Positions 16,966-25,015 of a stretch of DNA of 64,000 nt are shown here, one piece after another. Position numbers and translations under genes: made by a program. Within the stretch, counting starts at the first letter, position 1; every line of letters begins with the position of its first letter. The DNA is from Pseudomonas fluorescens. Its GTDB lineage: Bacteria; Pseudomonadota; Gammaproteobacteria; Pseudomonadales; Pseudomonadaceae. The DNA lies in NCBI RefSeq assembly GCF_902498185.1, contig NZ_CABVIX010000001.1, forward strand, positions 744,001 to 808,000, written 5' to 3'. The notes under the pieces are model-generated. The model did not search any database, was not told the origin of the DNA, and was given only the letters and a program-made list of their open reading frames with translations.

Positions 16966-17958
16966 ATGAAGTACCTGCGAATGCTTTTCGACAAGTTCAC
17001 CCTGATGCTGCTTGGGGTAGTGTTGATTGCCACCCTGTTACCTTGCGAAGGCAACGGCGCCCTGCTGTTTGGCTGGGCAACCAACCTGGCCATCGGCCTG
17101 CTGTTCTTTCTCCACGGCGCCAAGCTGTCGCGCGAGGCGATCATCGCCGGGGCAGGGCACTGGCGCCTGCACCTCCTGGTGTTCTGCTGCACCTTCGTGA
17201 TGTTCCCTCTGCTGGGGCTGGCGTTCAAACCCTTGTTCCTGCCACTGGTAGGCAATGAGCTGTACCTGGGGGTGCTGTACCTCTGCGCCTTGCCGGCCAC
17301 GGTGCAATCGGCGATCGCATTCACATCGCTGGCCCGCGGCAATGTTCCGGCGGCCATCTGCAGCGCCGCGGCCTCCAGCCTGATCGGTATTTTTCTCACC
17401 CCACTGCTGGTCATGCTGCTGCTTGGCGCGGAGGGCGAAACCGGGTCTGGCCTCGACGCAGTGCTCAAGATCGTCTTGCAGCTATTGGTGCCCTTCGTCG
17501 CCGGGCAGATCGCCCGCCGCTGGATCGGCGCCTGGGTCCAGCGCAACGCCCGCTGGCTTAAGATCGTCGACCAGGGTTCGATCCTGCTGGTGGTCTACAC
17601 CGCGTTCAGTGATGCCGTTGTCAGCGGCCTGTGGAACAGTGTTTCGCCGCAGCACCTGGCTGGATTGTTCGCCGTGTGCGGCATCCTGCTTGCCGCGGTG
17701 CTGGTCGCGACGCGCCTGCTGGGGCGCTGGCTGGGCTTCAGCCTCGAAGACCGGATCACCATTCTGTTCGCCGGTTCGAAGAAGAGCATGGCGACGGGTG
17801 TGCCGATGGCCCAGGTGCTGTTCGTGGGCACGGGAATAGGCGCGATGATCCTGCCGTTGATGCTGTTTCACCAGATTCAGCTGATGGTGTGCGCGGTATT
17901 GGCGCAGCGCTATGCAGCGCGTGTCGAGGAGCAGGAGCGGGGCGCAGTGGTTTCCTGA
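16966..17958 (+). CDS. Bile acid:sodium symporter family (SBF-like, YfeH-type) transporter
   Basis: 330 residues, about ten transmembrane helices, the standard size of SBF-like/DUF4137 carriers. Markers are ATNLAIGLLFFLHGAKLSRE, LCALPATVQSAIAFTSLARGN and LFAGSKKSMATGVPMAQVLF. The chosen ATG (16966) lies 12 bases after AAGGAG, longer than ideal. These carriers move organic anions with sodium; substrate unknown. Two palindromes upstream suggest specific regulation. It converges on the XRE-cupin gene. Confidence 0.82.
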   Translation: MKYLRMLFDKFTLMLLGVVLIATLLPCEGNGALLFGWATNLAIGLLFFLHGAKLSREAIIAGAGHWRLHLLVFCCTFVMFPLLGLAFKPLFLPLVGNELYLGVLYLCALPATVQSAIAFTSLARGNVPAAICSAAASSLIGIFLTPLLVMLLLGAEGETGSGLDAVLKIVLQLLVPFVAGQIARRWIGAWVQRNARWLKIVDQGSILLVVYTAFSDAVVSGLWNSVSPQHLAGLFAVCGILLAAVLVATRLLGRWLGFSLEDRITILFAGSKKSMATGVPMAQVLFVGTGIGAMILPLMLFHQIQLMVCAVLAQRYAARVEEQERGAVVS

Positions 17959-18020
17959 GTCCATCGCGCTGACGGCCGCTCGCTCTCGCGGCCGTTCAGC
18001 GCCGGCGTGTCAGTCGAGGA

Positions 18021-18566
18021 TCAGAAGTTCGCCGGGGTGTTGGCGCTGATGATCTCGGCCTCGTCCTGGCCGATGTTCTTGAAGCTGTGGGGCAGGGTGG
18101 TGGGGAAGTAGTAGCCGTCACCGGAACTGAGCACGCTGACCTGGCCGTCGACCCAGAGCTCGATGGTGCCCCGGGTAACCAGGCCGCATTCCTCGCCCTC
18201 TGCGTGCACGATCGGCTCGCCGGAGTCGGCGCCTGGTGCGTACAGCTCGCGCAGCATGCGCATCTGCCTGCCTTCGACATCGGCGCCGACCAGCAGCATG
18301 CGCAGGCCGTTGCTGCCCAGGTCGGGCTGTTCGCCAGCGCGGAACACGTAACGCTCTTCACGGGGTGGCGCGTCGAAGCTGAAAAACTCCGCCAGGCTCA
18401 TGGGAATGCCTTCAAGCAGCTTTTTCAGGGAACTGACCGAGGGACTGACGCGGTTCTGTTCGATCTGGGAGATCGTCGAGTTGGTCAGGCCACTGCGGCG
18501 GGCCAGTTCCCGTTGCGAGAGGTTGTTGCGTTCACGCACCAGCTTGAGTCGTGTCCCGGTGTCCAT
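18021..18566 (-). CDS. XRE-family regulator with C-terminal cupin (PuuR/PauR-like)
   Basis: 181 residues. Residues 5-60 are an XRE helix-turn-helix (LKLVRERNNLSQRELARRSG, TNSTISQIEQNRVSPSVSSL). Residues 105-175 are a cupin-2 barrel (IVHAEGEECGLVTRGTIELW, GDGYYFPTTLPHSFKNIG). This architecture and length match PuuR and PauR, regulators of polyamine catabolism that sense putrescine-type ligands; the N-terminal sequence is close. No polyamine gene is adjacent, although an aminobutyraldehyde-type dehydrogenase lies 35 kb away. Ribosome-binding site not strong. Confidence 0.8.
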   Translation of the reverse strand: MDTGTRLKLVRERNNLSQRELARRSGLTNSTISQIEQNRVSPSVSSLKKLLEGIPMSLAEFFSFDAPPREERYVFRAGEQPDLGSNGLRMLLVGADVEGRQMRMLRELYAPGADSGEPIVHAEGEECGLVTRGTIELWVDGQVSVLSSGDGYYFPTTLPHSFKNIGQDEAEIISANTPANF

Positions 18567-18653
18567 AGCCGCCTTTTTATCAGAGAAGAGGAGGTGTCAA
18601 AAATAATGAGCGACGCATTAAAACACACTCCGTGCGGCGTGGCGCTGTGCTTC

Positions 18654-19202
18654 TCAGCGACGCTGGTCGGGGCGCGGCGCCGGCGTTGGCCACATGGTTC
18701 GCAACACGCCATCCCTGCGCACCAGCGCGTGCATCAAGGCGGCACCGAGGTGCAGCAGGATGGTCGCGAACAGCAGGTAACCCAGGGCTCCATGAGCCTG
18801 ACGCAAGATTGAATAGAGCCGAAGATCGTGCGGTGCGATGGCTGGCAGTTGCAGCGGCAGTGGGTAGCCACCGGCGGATTGCATGGCCCAACCCAGCAAG
18901 GGCATGCCCAGCATCAGGCCATAGAGCAGCAGGTGCGAGGCGCCAGCGGCCAGGCGCTGCAGTGCGGGAATGTCGCGTGGCAGGGGCGGGTGCGGCACGC
19001 TCAGGCGCACGCCGATGCGGATCAGCACCAGGACCAGCAACGTCAGGCCAGTTGCCTTGTGCAACTGAATGAACAGGGTATGGCGTGGCGACAGGTCGCC
19101 GACCATGCTCACGCCGATGAACAGCATGGCCAGGATCAGCACGGCCATGCCCCAGTGCAGCAGGCGGGCAAGGGGATGGAACACGGAGGGGGCGGATTTC
19201 AT
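18654..19202 (-). CDS. Cytochrome b561-family membrane protein
   Basis: 182 residues with four hydrophobic helices and paired histidines for two b hemes: HPLARLLHWGMAVL (helix 1), QLHKATGLTLLVLVL (helix 2), ASHLLLYGLMLGMPLLGW (helix 3) and QAHGALGYLLFATILLHLG (helix 4). It probably passes electrons from quinol to a periplasmic partner. Its ATG overlaps the TGA of the upstream peroxidase gene (ATGA), so the two are translationally coupled; the natural partner is that peroxidase. Confidence 0.88.
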   Translation of the reverse strand: MKSAPSVFHPLARLLHWGMAVLILAMLFIGVSMVGDLSPRHTLFIQLHKATGLTLLVLVLIRIGVRLSVPHPPLPRDIPALQRLAAGASHLLLYGLMLGMPLLGWAMQSAGGYPLPLQLPAIAPHDLRLYSILRQAHGALGYLLFATILLHLGAALMHALVRRDGVLRTMWPTPAPRPDQRR

Positions 19203-20245
19203 GGCTGTACCTGCGACTGCAGCGACTCGCGGCTGCGACGGTTGAAGGAGTCTGCATAGGCGGCAGAGCGGGCGGCAAGAATCGGGTCGCCGGAGGGCTC
19301 TATGCCCTGTGGCAGGATCAGCGGGTCGAAATTGAGGTCCCGGCAGGCGCCTTGCTCGGGCGCGTCGACCCGTTCGATCACCAGGGTGCCGGCATCGATG
19401 CTGCGCCGTTCGCCAGGCCAGGCGTGCGCCGGGTCGTCGATGGGGTCACCAGGTTCGGCCAGGGTCAGGCGCAGGGTCCAGCGCAGGGGACCCTGCTCTA
19501 GCCGCTGGGCCAGGTCGTGCTGCAGGTATTGCTTGTCATCGACCTGGCCGGGCAACGGGGTAAAGGGCGTCTGCGCCACCATCCGCCAACGCACCGGATG
19601 AGCGGTTCCGGTGGCGTCGATCAGCTTGAAGGCATTGATGCTGTTGTAGTCGGTGTTGGCGAAGCTGTCGCTGGGCCTGTAGGCCGCGGCCCATTGGCGA
19701 AAGGCCGCGCTTTCCGGATGAGCGGCGAAGAACGCCTGTTGCCGCGCAGGATCGGGTTTGCCAGTGGCTGGGTCTGGCGTAGAGGCCAGCACCTGATCAT
19801 AGAAAGCCTGCGGCGTACTCACCGCCAGGACTGGGGGGTTGTTCATCCCGGAACGCCACACCTGACCGTCGTCGCTACGCCATTCGAGGGCCATGCTGCG
19901 TGTAGGCACGGCAGTATCAGGGCTGTGCGGGTTGGCGCCGCCGATGGCGAAGCGGCCGGTCACCGGCACCCTCGTCTGGCTGAATACCCGCGCGGTGGAC
20001 AGCGGCTCGGCCAGGCCGCTGCTCTGGAAATAGCCGCTGACGCACAGGCCCTTCGCATGATTCTTGCGGTAGCCGGGATGGTGACCGGCCTGCGCCTCGA
20101 AGGTGTCGATGATGCGCTGCGGGGTCAGCCCGGCACTGCCGAAGCCTCCGCCAGCATAGACGAAGAGCGCGCCCAGGCCGGCCAGGCCGAGGCCGATGCC
20201 CGCCAGGCGCAGCGCCTTGGCGGAGCGGTTCAGTGGAGTGCTCAT
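19199..20245 (-). CDS. Catalase-family peroxidase (SrpA-like), membrane-anchored
   Basis: 348 residues from ATG 20245. An ATG at 20284 is ruled out because it overlaps the -10 element of the promoter. It starts with an N-terminal hydrophobic anchor (about 13-35), so the heme domain is probably periplasmic. The distal-heme motif NHAKG and the proximal RSAAYADSFNRRS (with the expected Tyr ligand) are recognisable. The domain is shorter than classical catalases, as in catalase-related peroxidases. It is first gene of an operon with cytochrome b561, which could supply electrons for peroxide reduction. Divergent from an ECF sigma factor. Confidence 0.85.
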   Translation of the reverse strand: MSTPLNRSAKALRLAGIGLGLAGLGALFVYAGGGFGSAGLTPQRIIDTFEAQAGHHPGYRKNHAKGLCVSGYFQSSGLAEPLSTARVFSQTRVPVTGRFAIGGANPHSPDTAVPTRSMALEWRSDDGQVWRSGMNNPPVLAVSTPQAFYDQVLASTPDPATGKPDPARQQAFFAAHPESAAFRQWAAAYRPSDSFANTDYNSINAFKLIDATGTAHPVRWRMVAQTPFTPLPGQVDDKQYLQHDLAQRLEQGPLRWTLRLTLAEPGDPIDDPAHAWPGERRSIDAGTLVIERVDAPEQGACRDLNFDPLILPQGIEPSGDPILAARSAAYADSFNRRSRESLQSQVQP

Positions 20246-20274
20246 GATTGAATCCGGTCGGTGAATGAGCGGGT

Positions 20275-20301
20275 ACGACGTCATCCACGGGGTTTTATTC
20301 C
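20275..20301 (-). promoter_or_regulatory. ECF-type promoter of the peroxidase-cytochrome b561 operon
   Basis: Reading the minus strand: GGAATAA (20301-20295), 14 bp, CGTCGT (20280-20275). Transcription would begin near 20268, about 23 bases before the start codon at 20245. Same -35, spacer and CGTC -10 as the sigma-factor promoter on the other strand. Confidence 0.65.
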
Positions 20302-20309
20302 AACGCCGT

Positions 20310-20336
20310 GGAATAAATTCGCTGCGCAGGCGTCTG
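20310..20336 (+). promoter_or_regulatory. ECF-type promoter of the sigma/anti-sigma operon
   Basis: GGAATAA (20310-20316), 14 bp, CGTCTG (20331-20336). The start site would be near 20343, about 30 bases before the sigma-factor ATG. The two -35 elements form a 9-bp inverted repeat (TTTATTCCA/TGGAATAAA, 20294-20317). This implies autoregulation. Confidence 0.65.
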
Positions 20337-20373
20337 CTTCGTAGACTGATTGCCGAACAGCCGGACGCCCGCC

Positions 20374-20883
20374 ATGCACAAACTAGACGACCACCAATGG
20401 CGCGAGATGCTCCAGCGCCTACGCCGCTTCGCCCTGTGGCTGACCCGCGAGGCGAGCAGCGCCGACGACCTGGTCCAGGCCACGGTCGAACGTGCGCTGA
20501 GCCGCAGTGGGCAGCGGCGCGATGGAGATAGCCTGCGTCCTTGGCTGTTTGCCATCCTTTACCGCCTCTTTATCGATGGCAAGCGGCGGGAGCGCCGTCA
20601 CGCGCGCTGGCTGGCCTGGTTCGGGCGTGCGGAGGAAGCCGGCGCCGAAACCGAAGCCATCGTTCAGGCGCAGGCCGGGCTCGAAGCCTTCGCCCGGCTG
20701 TCGGCCGAGCAGCGTGCGCTGTTGCTGCTGGTCAGCGTCGAGGGCCTGAGCTACAAGGAGGCCGCCTTGGCCCTGGATGTACCTATTGGCACCGTGATGT
20801 CGCGCCTGTCGCGCGCCCGCGGCGCCCTGCGTGAACTGACCGAGGGCAGCCCGACGCCACCGGCCTTGCGGAGACTGAAATGA
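20374..20883 (+). CDS. ECF (sigma-70 family) RNA polymerase sigma factor
   Basis: 169 residues from ATG 20374; the in-frame upstream start is only a TTG. Region 2 is RFALWLTREASSADDLVQATVERAL (about 17-42) with SLRPWLFAILYRLFIDGKRR following. Region 4 is FARLSAEQRALLLLVSVEGLS, YKEAALALDVPIGTVMSRLSRARGALREL. No extra C-terminal domain. It overlaps the next gene by 4 bp (ATGA). It is divergent from the peroxidase/cytochrome b561 operon, its predicted main target. Confidence 0.92.
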   Translation: MHKLDDHQWREMLQRLRRFALWLTREASSADDLVQATVERALSRSGQRRDGDSLRPWLFAILYRLFIDGKRRERRHARWLAWFGRAEEAGAETEAIVQAQAGLEAFARLSAEQRALLLLVSVEGLSYKEAALALDVPIGTVMSRLSRARGALRELTEGSPTPPALRRLK

Positions 20884-21629
20884 CGCGCCTGATACCTAGC
20901 GAGCAAGAGCTGCACGCCTATGTCGATGATCGATTGGAGAGTCGTCGCCGGACAGAAGTGCAGGCCTGGCTGGCGGCACACCCCGAGGACGCCGCGCGGG
21001 TCGAGGCATGGCGCAGCGATGCTCGTCGCCTGCGCGTGGCTCTGGCGGGGCTGGACGAGCTGCCCGGCAGCCGCCAACTCGACCTCAGCCACCTCAGCCA
21101 GCGGCTGCGCCAGCGACGTCATCGGCGACTCGCCACCGCAGCGGTACTGCTGCTGACGTTGGGTGTGGGTGGTCTAGGTGGCTGGCAGGCGCGCCAGGTC
21201 ACCCTCACCGACAACGCCCCGATGGCCGATGCGGTTCAGGCACACCGCCTGTTTGCCGATGCCACCGCCCTCGACCTTACCGCCAGTGCCCCGGCACAGC
21301 TGCAGGCCTGGCTGGGACGGCATTTCAGCCAGGTAGGCCAGTTGCCGGACCTGGGCCGTTACGGTTTCGAGCCGGTGGGCGCGCGCCTGCTCAGCAACGA
21401 GCAGGGGCCTGCGGCCTTGGTGGTGTTCCAGGACCGCGATGGGCAGCGCATCAGCCTGTTCCTGCGGTCGCCCAGCGAGCGCTACGCGCGGATGCCGAGC
21501 GGGCAGCGCACGGAGGGGTCGTTGCAGGCTCGCTACTGGTCCCATGGTGCGTACAACTTTGCCTTGGTGAGCGCTGCAGGAGATGAGCGCGGGGAGGGGG
21601 TGCGGCAGGCGCTGGGGGTCAGTCTCTGA
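20880..21629 (+). CDS. Membrane-bound anti-sigma factor
   Basis: 249 residues. The N-terminus PSEQELHAYVDDRLESRRRTEVQAWLAAHPEDAARV is the standard anti-sigma helical domain; it keeps the His but lacks the HxxxCxxC zinc site, so it is not a ZAS redox sensor. One transmembrane helix (about 82-102, ATAAVLLLTLGVGGLGGW) separates it from a periplasmic domain of about 145 residues. Overlap with the sigma gene gives stoichiometric coupling. It would hold the sigma factor at the membrane until an envelope signal releases it. Confidence 0.88.
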   Translation: MTRLIPSEQELHAYVDDRLESRRRTEVQAWLAAHPEDAARVEAWRSDARRLRVALAGLDELPGSRQLDLSHLSQRLRQRRHRRLATAAVLLLTLGVGGLGGWQARQVTLTDNAPMADAVQAHRLFADATALDLTASAPAQLQAWLGRHFSQVGQLPDLGRYGFEPVGARLLSNEQGPAALVVFQDRDGQRISLFLRSPSERYARMPSGQRTEGSLQARYWSHGAYNFALVSAAGDERGEGVRQALGVSL

Positions 21630-21630
21630 T

Positions 21631-22446
21631 TCAATCGCCCAGTTCGAGCCAGATCGGCGCGTGATCGGACGGCTTCTCCATCGCACGCAGGTCATAGTCG
21701 ACCCCAGCCCCCTTCACCCGCGGCAGCAAGCCGTGGGACGCAAGAATCACGTCGATGCGCAGACCGCGCTTGGGTTCGTCCTCGAAGCCGCGGCTGCGAT
21801 AGTCGAACCAGCTGAAACGGTCGCTGACATCAGGGTAAAGGTGACGGAAGCTGTCGGTCAGGCCCCAGTTCTTCAGGCGTGCCATCCACTCGCGCTCTTC
21901 GGGCAGGAAGCTGCATTTGCCGGTCTTGAGCCAGCGTTTGGCGTTGTCGGGACCGATGCCGATGTCGCAGTCTTCCGGCGAGATGTTCACGTCGCCCATC
22001 ACCACCAACGGCTGGTCGTTGCTGAACTGACCCTCGAGCAGGATTTGCAGGTCACTGTAGAAGCGCTGCTTGGCGGGGAACTTGGTGGGATGGTCGCGGC
22101 TTTCACCCTGGGGGAAGTAGCCGTTCATGATGGTGACCGGCGTGCCGGCGGCATCGGCGAAGGTACCCCAGATGAAGCGACGCTGGGCATCTTCCTCATC
22201 GCTGGCAAAGCCTTTGTGCAGGGTCAGCGGCGCCTGGCGTGACATCAGGGCGACGCCGTAGTGGCCTTTCTGGCCATGGTAATGCACGTGATAACCCAAG
22301 GCCTGGATGTCGGCCAGCGGGAACTGCTCGTCGCTGACCTTGGTTTCCTGCAGGCCGATCACATCGGGCTGGTGCTTTTCGATCACCGCCGCGAGCTGGT
22401 GAGGTCGGGCACGCAGGCCATTGATGTTGAACGAGACGATCTTCAT
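21631..22446 (-). CDS. xthA: Exodeoxyribonuclease III
   Basis: 271-residue AP endonuclease/3'-5' exonuclease of base-excision repair. Active-site motifs are in order: [15 protein letters not shown] (metal Glu), GDVNISPED (Asp-Val-Asn), DYRSRGFE and [10 protein letters not shown] (catalytic His). The start at 22446 gives the canonical [14 protein letters not shown] opening; a longer in-frame reading upstream has no homology-like sequence. Ribosome-binding site weak. Convergent with the anti-sigma gene, with 1 bp between their ends. Confidence 0.95.
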   Translation of the reverse strand: MKIVSFNINGLRARPHQLAAVIEKHQPDVIGLQETKVSDEQFPLADIQALGYHVHYHGQKGHYGVALMSRQAPLTLHKGFASDEEDAQRRFIWGTFADAAGTPVTIMNGYFPQGESRDHPTKFPAKQRFYSDLQILLEGQFSNDQPLVVMGDVNISPEDCDIGIGPDNAKRWLKTGKCSFLPEEREWMARLKNWGLTDSFRHLYPDVSDRFSWFDYRSRGFEDEPKRGLRIDVILASHGLLPRVKGAGVDYDLRAMEKPSDHAPIWLELGD

Positions 22447-22578
22447 TGGAGACACAATCCTGGTAAAAGCCAGGATGCTAGCCGACATCGGCTCTCGCGA
22501 CCAGCACAGTGCCGGGAACGTTGCGCCGCGCCCAGCCTCAAACCCCCATGAACGCTCATTCCAGGAGGTCTGCCAACC

Positions 22579-23229
22579 ATGTCCGAACCCACCGCAAGCC
22601 AGGCCCGCACCTGCCAGCTCGATGACGGCTACCGTCGTGAAGCGCGCGCACTGCTGTACGAAGCCTACCGCCATGAACCGACGTTCGAGTACCTGTTCGA
22701 GGCCCAGCGCCCTGGCTATGAACGCCGCCTGCGGGCGGTGGTACGCGAGCGCGTGCGGCAGCATTTCTTCATGCAGCTGCCCGCCATTGGCCTGCTGGTC
22801 GATGACCGTCTGGTCGGGATCGCGCTGATCGTACCGCCGCAGCGGCGCCTGGGCGTGACCGACAGCTGGGCCTGGCGGCTGCGCATGATTCTAGGGGTCG
22901 GCGTGCGTGGCACTCGGCGTTACCTCGCCTACCAGGCCGCGCTGGCGAGCTGCCTGCCCACCGATCAGGTGCACGTCCTGCCACTGCTGGGCATTCATCC
23001 GCAGTTCCAGGGACAGCAGTACGGCGAGCAGCTGCTGCAAGCCGTGCACGACTGGTGCGCCGAAGACCCCCACACCCAAGGCGTGGTCCTGGACACTGGC
23101 AACGAGGACTATCTGGCGTTCTATCAACGTCAAGGCTACGAGGAAATTGGCGAAGTTGCCGTGGGACCGATCCGTGAACGGGTGTTTTTCCATCCCGCTC
23201 CAGCGCCCTCTGTGGCAGCGCTGGCCTGA
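22579..23229 (+). CDS. GNAT-family N-acetyltransferase
   Basis: 216 residues after a good AGGAGG site. The acetyl-CoA motif A is [24 protein letters not shown] (about 133-157, Q/RxxGxG variant) and motif B is [22 protein letters not shown]. The N-terminal part ([32 protein letters not shown]) is typical of a pseudomonad subgroup with unknown substrate. It lies 34 bp before tamA but probably has no functional link with it. Cytoplasmic. Confidence 0.85.
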   Translation: MSEPTASQARTCQLDDGYRREARALLYEAYRHEPTFEYLFEAQRPGYERRLRAVVRERVRQHFFMQLPAIGLLVDDRLVGIALIVPPQRRLGVTDSWAWRLRMILGVGVRGTRRYLAYQAALASCLPTDQVHVLPLLGIHPQFQGQQYGEQLLQAVHDWCAEDPHTQGVVLDTGNEDYLAFYQRQGYEEIGEVAVGPIRERVFFHPAPAPSVAALA

Positions 23230-23263
23230 TGCGCGGTGTGTCGGGGCATCAAGCTCTGGTAGC

Positions 23264-25015
23264 ATGCGCCGCATGACGTATTCAGGAAAATTTGCCTGGG
23301 GCCTTGTTTTCATGGTCGCCAGCACCGCAGGTTGGGCACAGAGCGAATTGGTCGTGCGGGTCAAACCCGCCAACAAGGCGCTCAGGGCCAATGTCGAAGG
23401 GTATATCGGTAGCCTTGGCGACCGCGATGAAGACGCGCTGCTGCGTTTCAGTCGCGGCGCCGAGGAGCAGGCGCGCAAGGCCGCCCAGGCGCTGGGTTAC
23501 TACCAGGCGCAGATCGATACCGAGGTCAAGCCCTCTGCCCGCGCCGACCAACCGACTCAACTGATCATTCGCATCGAGCCAGGCGAGCCGATACGCCTGC
23601 GCAATGTCAGCGTGCGCATCGAAGGCGAGGCCAGCGAACTCAAGTCGTTTCGTGTGCCCGACGGCAAGTCCCTGCGCTCGGGCGCCGTGCTGAACCACGG
23701 GAACTACGAAGACGCCAAGCGGATGATCCAGAACCAGGCCTCGCGCTATGGCTTTTTCGGCGGGCGTTTTGCGCAGCAACGCCTGGCGGTCGATCCCCAG
23801 GCGGGGGTGGCGGACATCGAACTGGTCTACCAGAGCGGGCCGCGCTATCGCCTTGGCGCCGTCACCTTTGGCGGTGACACGCCGCTGGACAACGACCTTC
23901 TGCAACGCATGGTGCCCTTCAAGGCAGGCACTCCCTACGATTCCGAGCTGATCGCCGAACTCAACAACGATCTGCAGTCCAGCGGCTACTTCGAAGGCGT
24001 GCGGGTCGATGCCGCACCCACCGCCGCGGTCGGCGAGCAGATTCCGGTCGCCGTCCAGCTGGAGACCCGCAAGCCGCGCACCATGGGTCTCGGCCTGGGC
24101 TATTCGACCGACGTCGGCCCACGCGGCAAAGCCAACTGGACGCGGCACTGGGTCAATCCCCAGGGTCACAGCTACGGCTGGGAAACCGAACTGTCGGCGC
24201 CGCGCCAGAACGTCGGCCTGTGGTATGACATCCCGCTCGATCCGCCGCTGACCGACAAGCTGCGTTTCGCTGGCGGCTACCAGTATGAAGAGATCGCCGG
24301 CACCGACACCCTCAGCAAGTTGCTGACCGTCGGCCCCGAGTGGCACAGCAAGTTGCCCAGCGGCTGGCAGCGGGTGATCTCGCTCAAGTACCAGCGTGAA
24401 GAATATCGCCTGGGCGACGACTCGGGTCTGAGCAACCTGCTGATGCCCGGGGTGAGCTATTCCTACCTGCGCAGCGACAATCGCATTGACCCGCACAATG
24501 GCTACCGCCTGCAGTTCGACGTGCGGGTGGCCAAGGAAGGACTGGTCTCGGACACCAACCTGCTGCATGGCAATGTCCTGCTCAAGGGACTGAAAACCTT
24601 GGGGCAGAACCATCGCATCCTCGGGCGCCTGCAGTTTGGTGGCAGCGCCACCAATGGATACAAGAACAACATTCCGCCCTCGTTGCGCTTCTTCGCCGGT
24701 GGTGACCAGAGCGTGCGCGGGTACGACTACCAGACGCTGTCGCCTGAAAACAGCGACGGCGACCGCATCGGCGGTCGTTACCTGGTGGCCGGCAGTGCCG
24801 AGTATCAATATTCGATTGCAGAGAAATGGCGCGTGGCGACCTTTATTGACCAGGGCAACTCCTTCAACACGCTGGAACTGCCCAGCCTCAAGACGGGCGT
24901 TGGCGTCGGTGTGCGCTGGATTTCGCCTGTCGGGCCGTTGCGCCTGGATCTGGCCAAGGCGCTGGATGACGATGGCGGGATCCGCCTGCACTTCTCCATG
25001 GGGCCGGAACTGTGA
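23264..25015 (+). CDS. tamA: Translocation and assembly module outer-membrane protein TamA
   Basis: Omp85-family protein of about 583 residues. Two starts are possible: ATG 23264 (MRRMTYSGK, more positive charge) or ATG 23273. A signal peptide ends near GWAQS. Three POTRA repeats fill about 25-270 (VRVKPANKALRANVEGYIG; YRLGAVTFGGDTPLDNDLL; YDSELIAELNNDLQSSGYF). The C-terminal barrel has the Omp85 motif VRGYDYQTLSPEN and the terminal strand RLHFSMGPEL. It works with TamB in moving lipids or autotransporters through the envelope. Its stop overlaps the tamB GTG start. Confidence 0.92.
   Translation: MRRMTYSGKFAWGLVFMVASTAGWAQSELVVRVKPANKALRANVEGYIGSLGDRDEDALLRFSRGAEEQARKAAQALGYYQAQIDTEVKPSARADQPTQLIIRIEPGEPIRLRNVSVRIEGEASELKSFRVPDGKSLRSGAVLNHGNYEDAKRMIQNQASRYGFFGGRFAQQRLAVDPQAGVADIELVYQSGPRYRLGAVTFGGDTPLDNDLLQRMVPFKAGTPYDSELIAELNNDLQSSGYFEGVRVDAAPTAAVGEQIPVAVQLETRKPRTMGLGLGYSTDVGPRGKANWTRHWVNPQGHSYGWETELSAPRQNVGLWYDIPLDPPLTDKLRFAGGYQYEEIAGTDTLSKLLTVGPEWHSKLPSGWQRVISLKYQREEYRLGDDSGLSNLLMPGVSYSYLRSDNRIDPHNGYRLQFDVRVAKEGLVSDTNLLHGNVLLKGLKTLGQNHRILGRLQFGGSATNGYKNNIPPSLRFFAGGDQSVRGYDYQTLSPENSDGDRIGGRYLVAGSAEYQYSIAEKWRVATFIDQGNSFNTLELPSLKTGVGVGVRWISPVGPLRLDLAKALDDDGGIRLHFSMGPEL

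Noticed and set aside
18021..18566. Naming the XRE-cupin regulator pauR or puuR
   Set aside because: The architecture fits, but no polyamine genes are adjacent and several paralogs exist in pseudomonads.
20246..20284. ATG start at 20284 for the peroxidase
   Set aside because: It lies within or before the -10 element of the predicted promoter.
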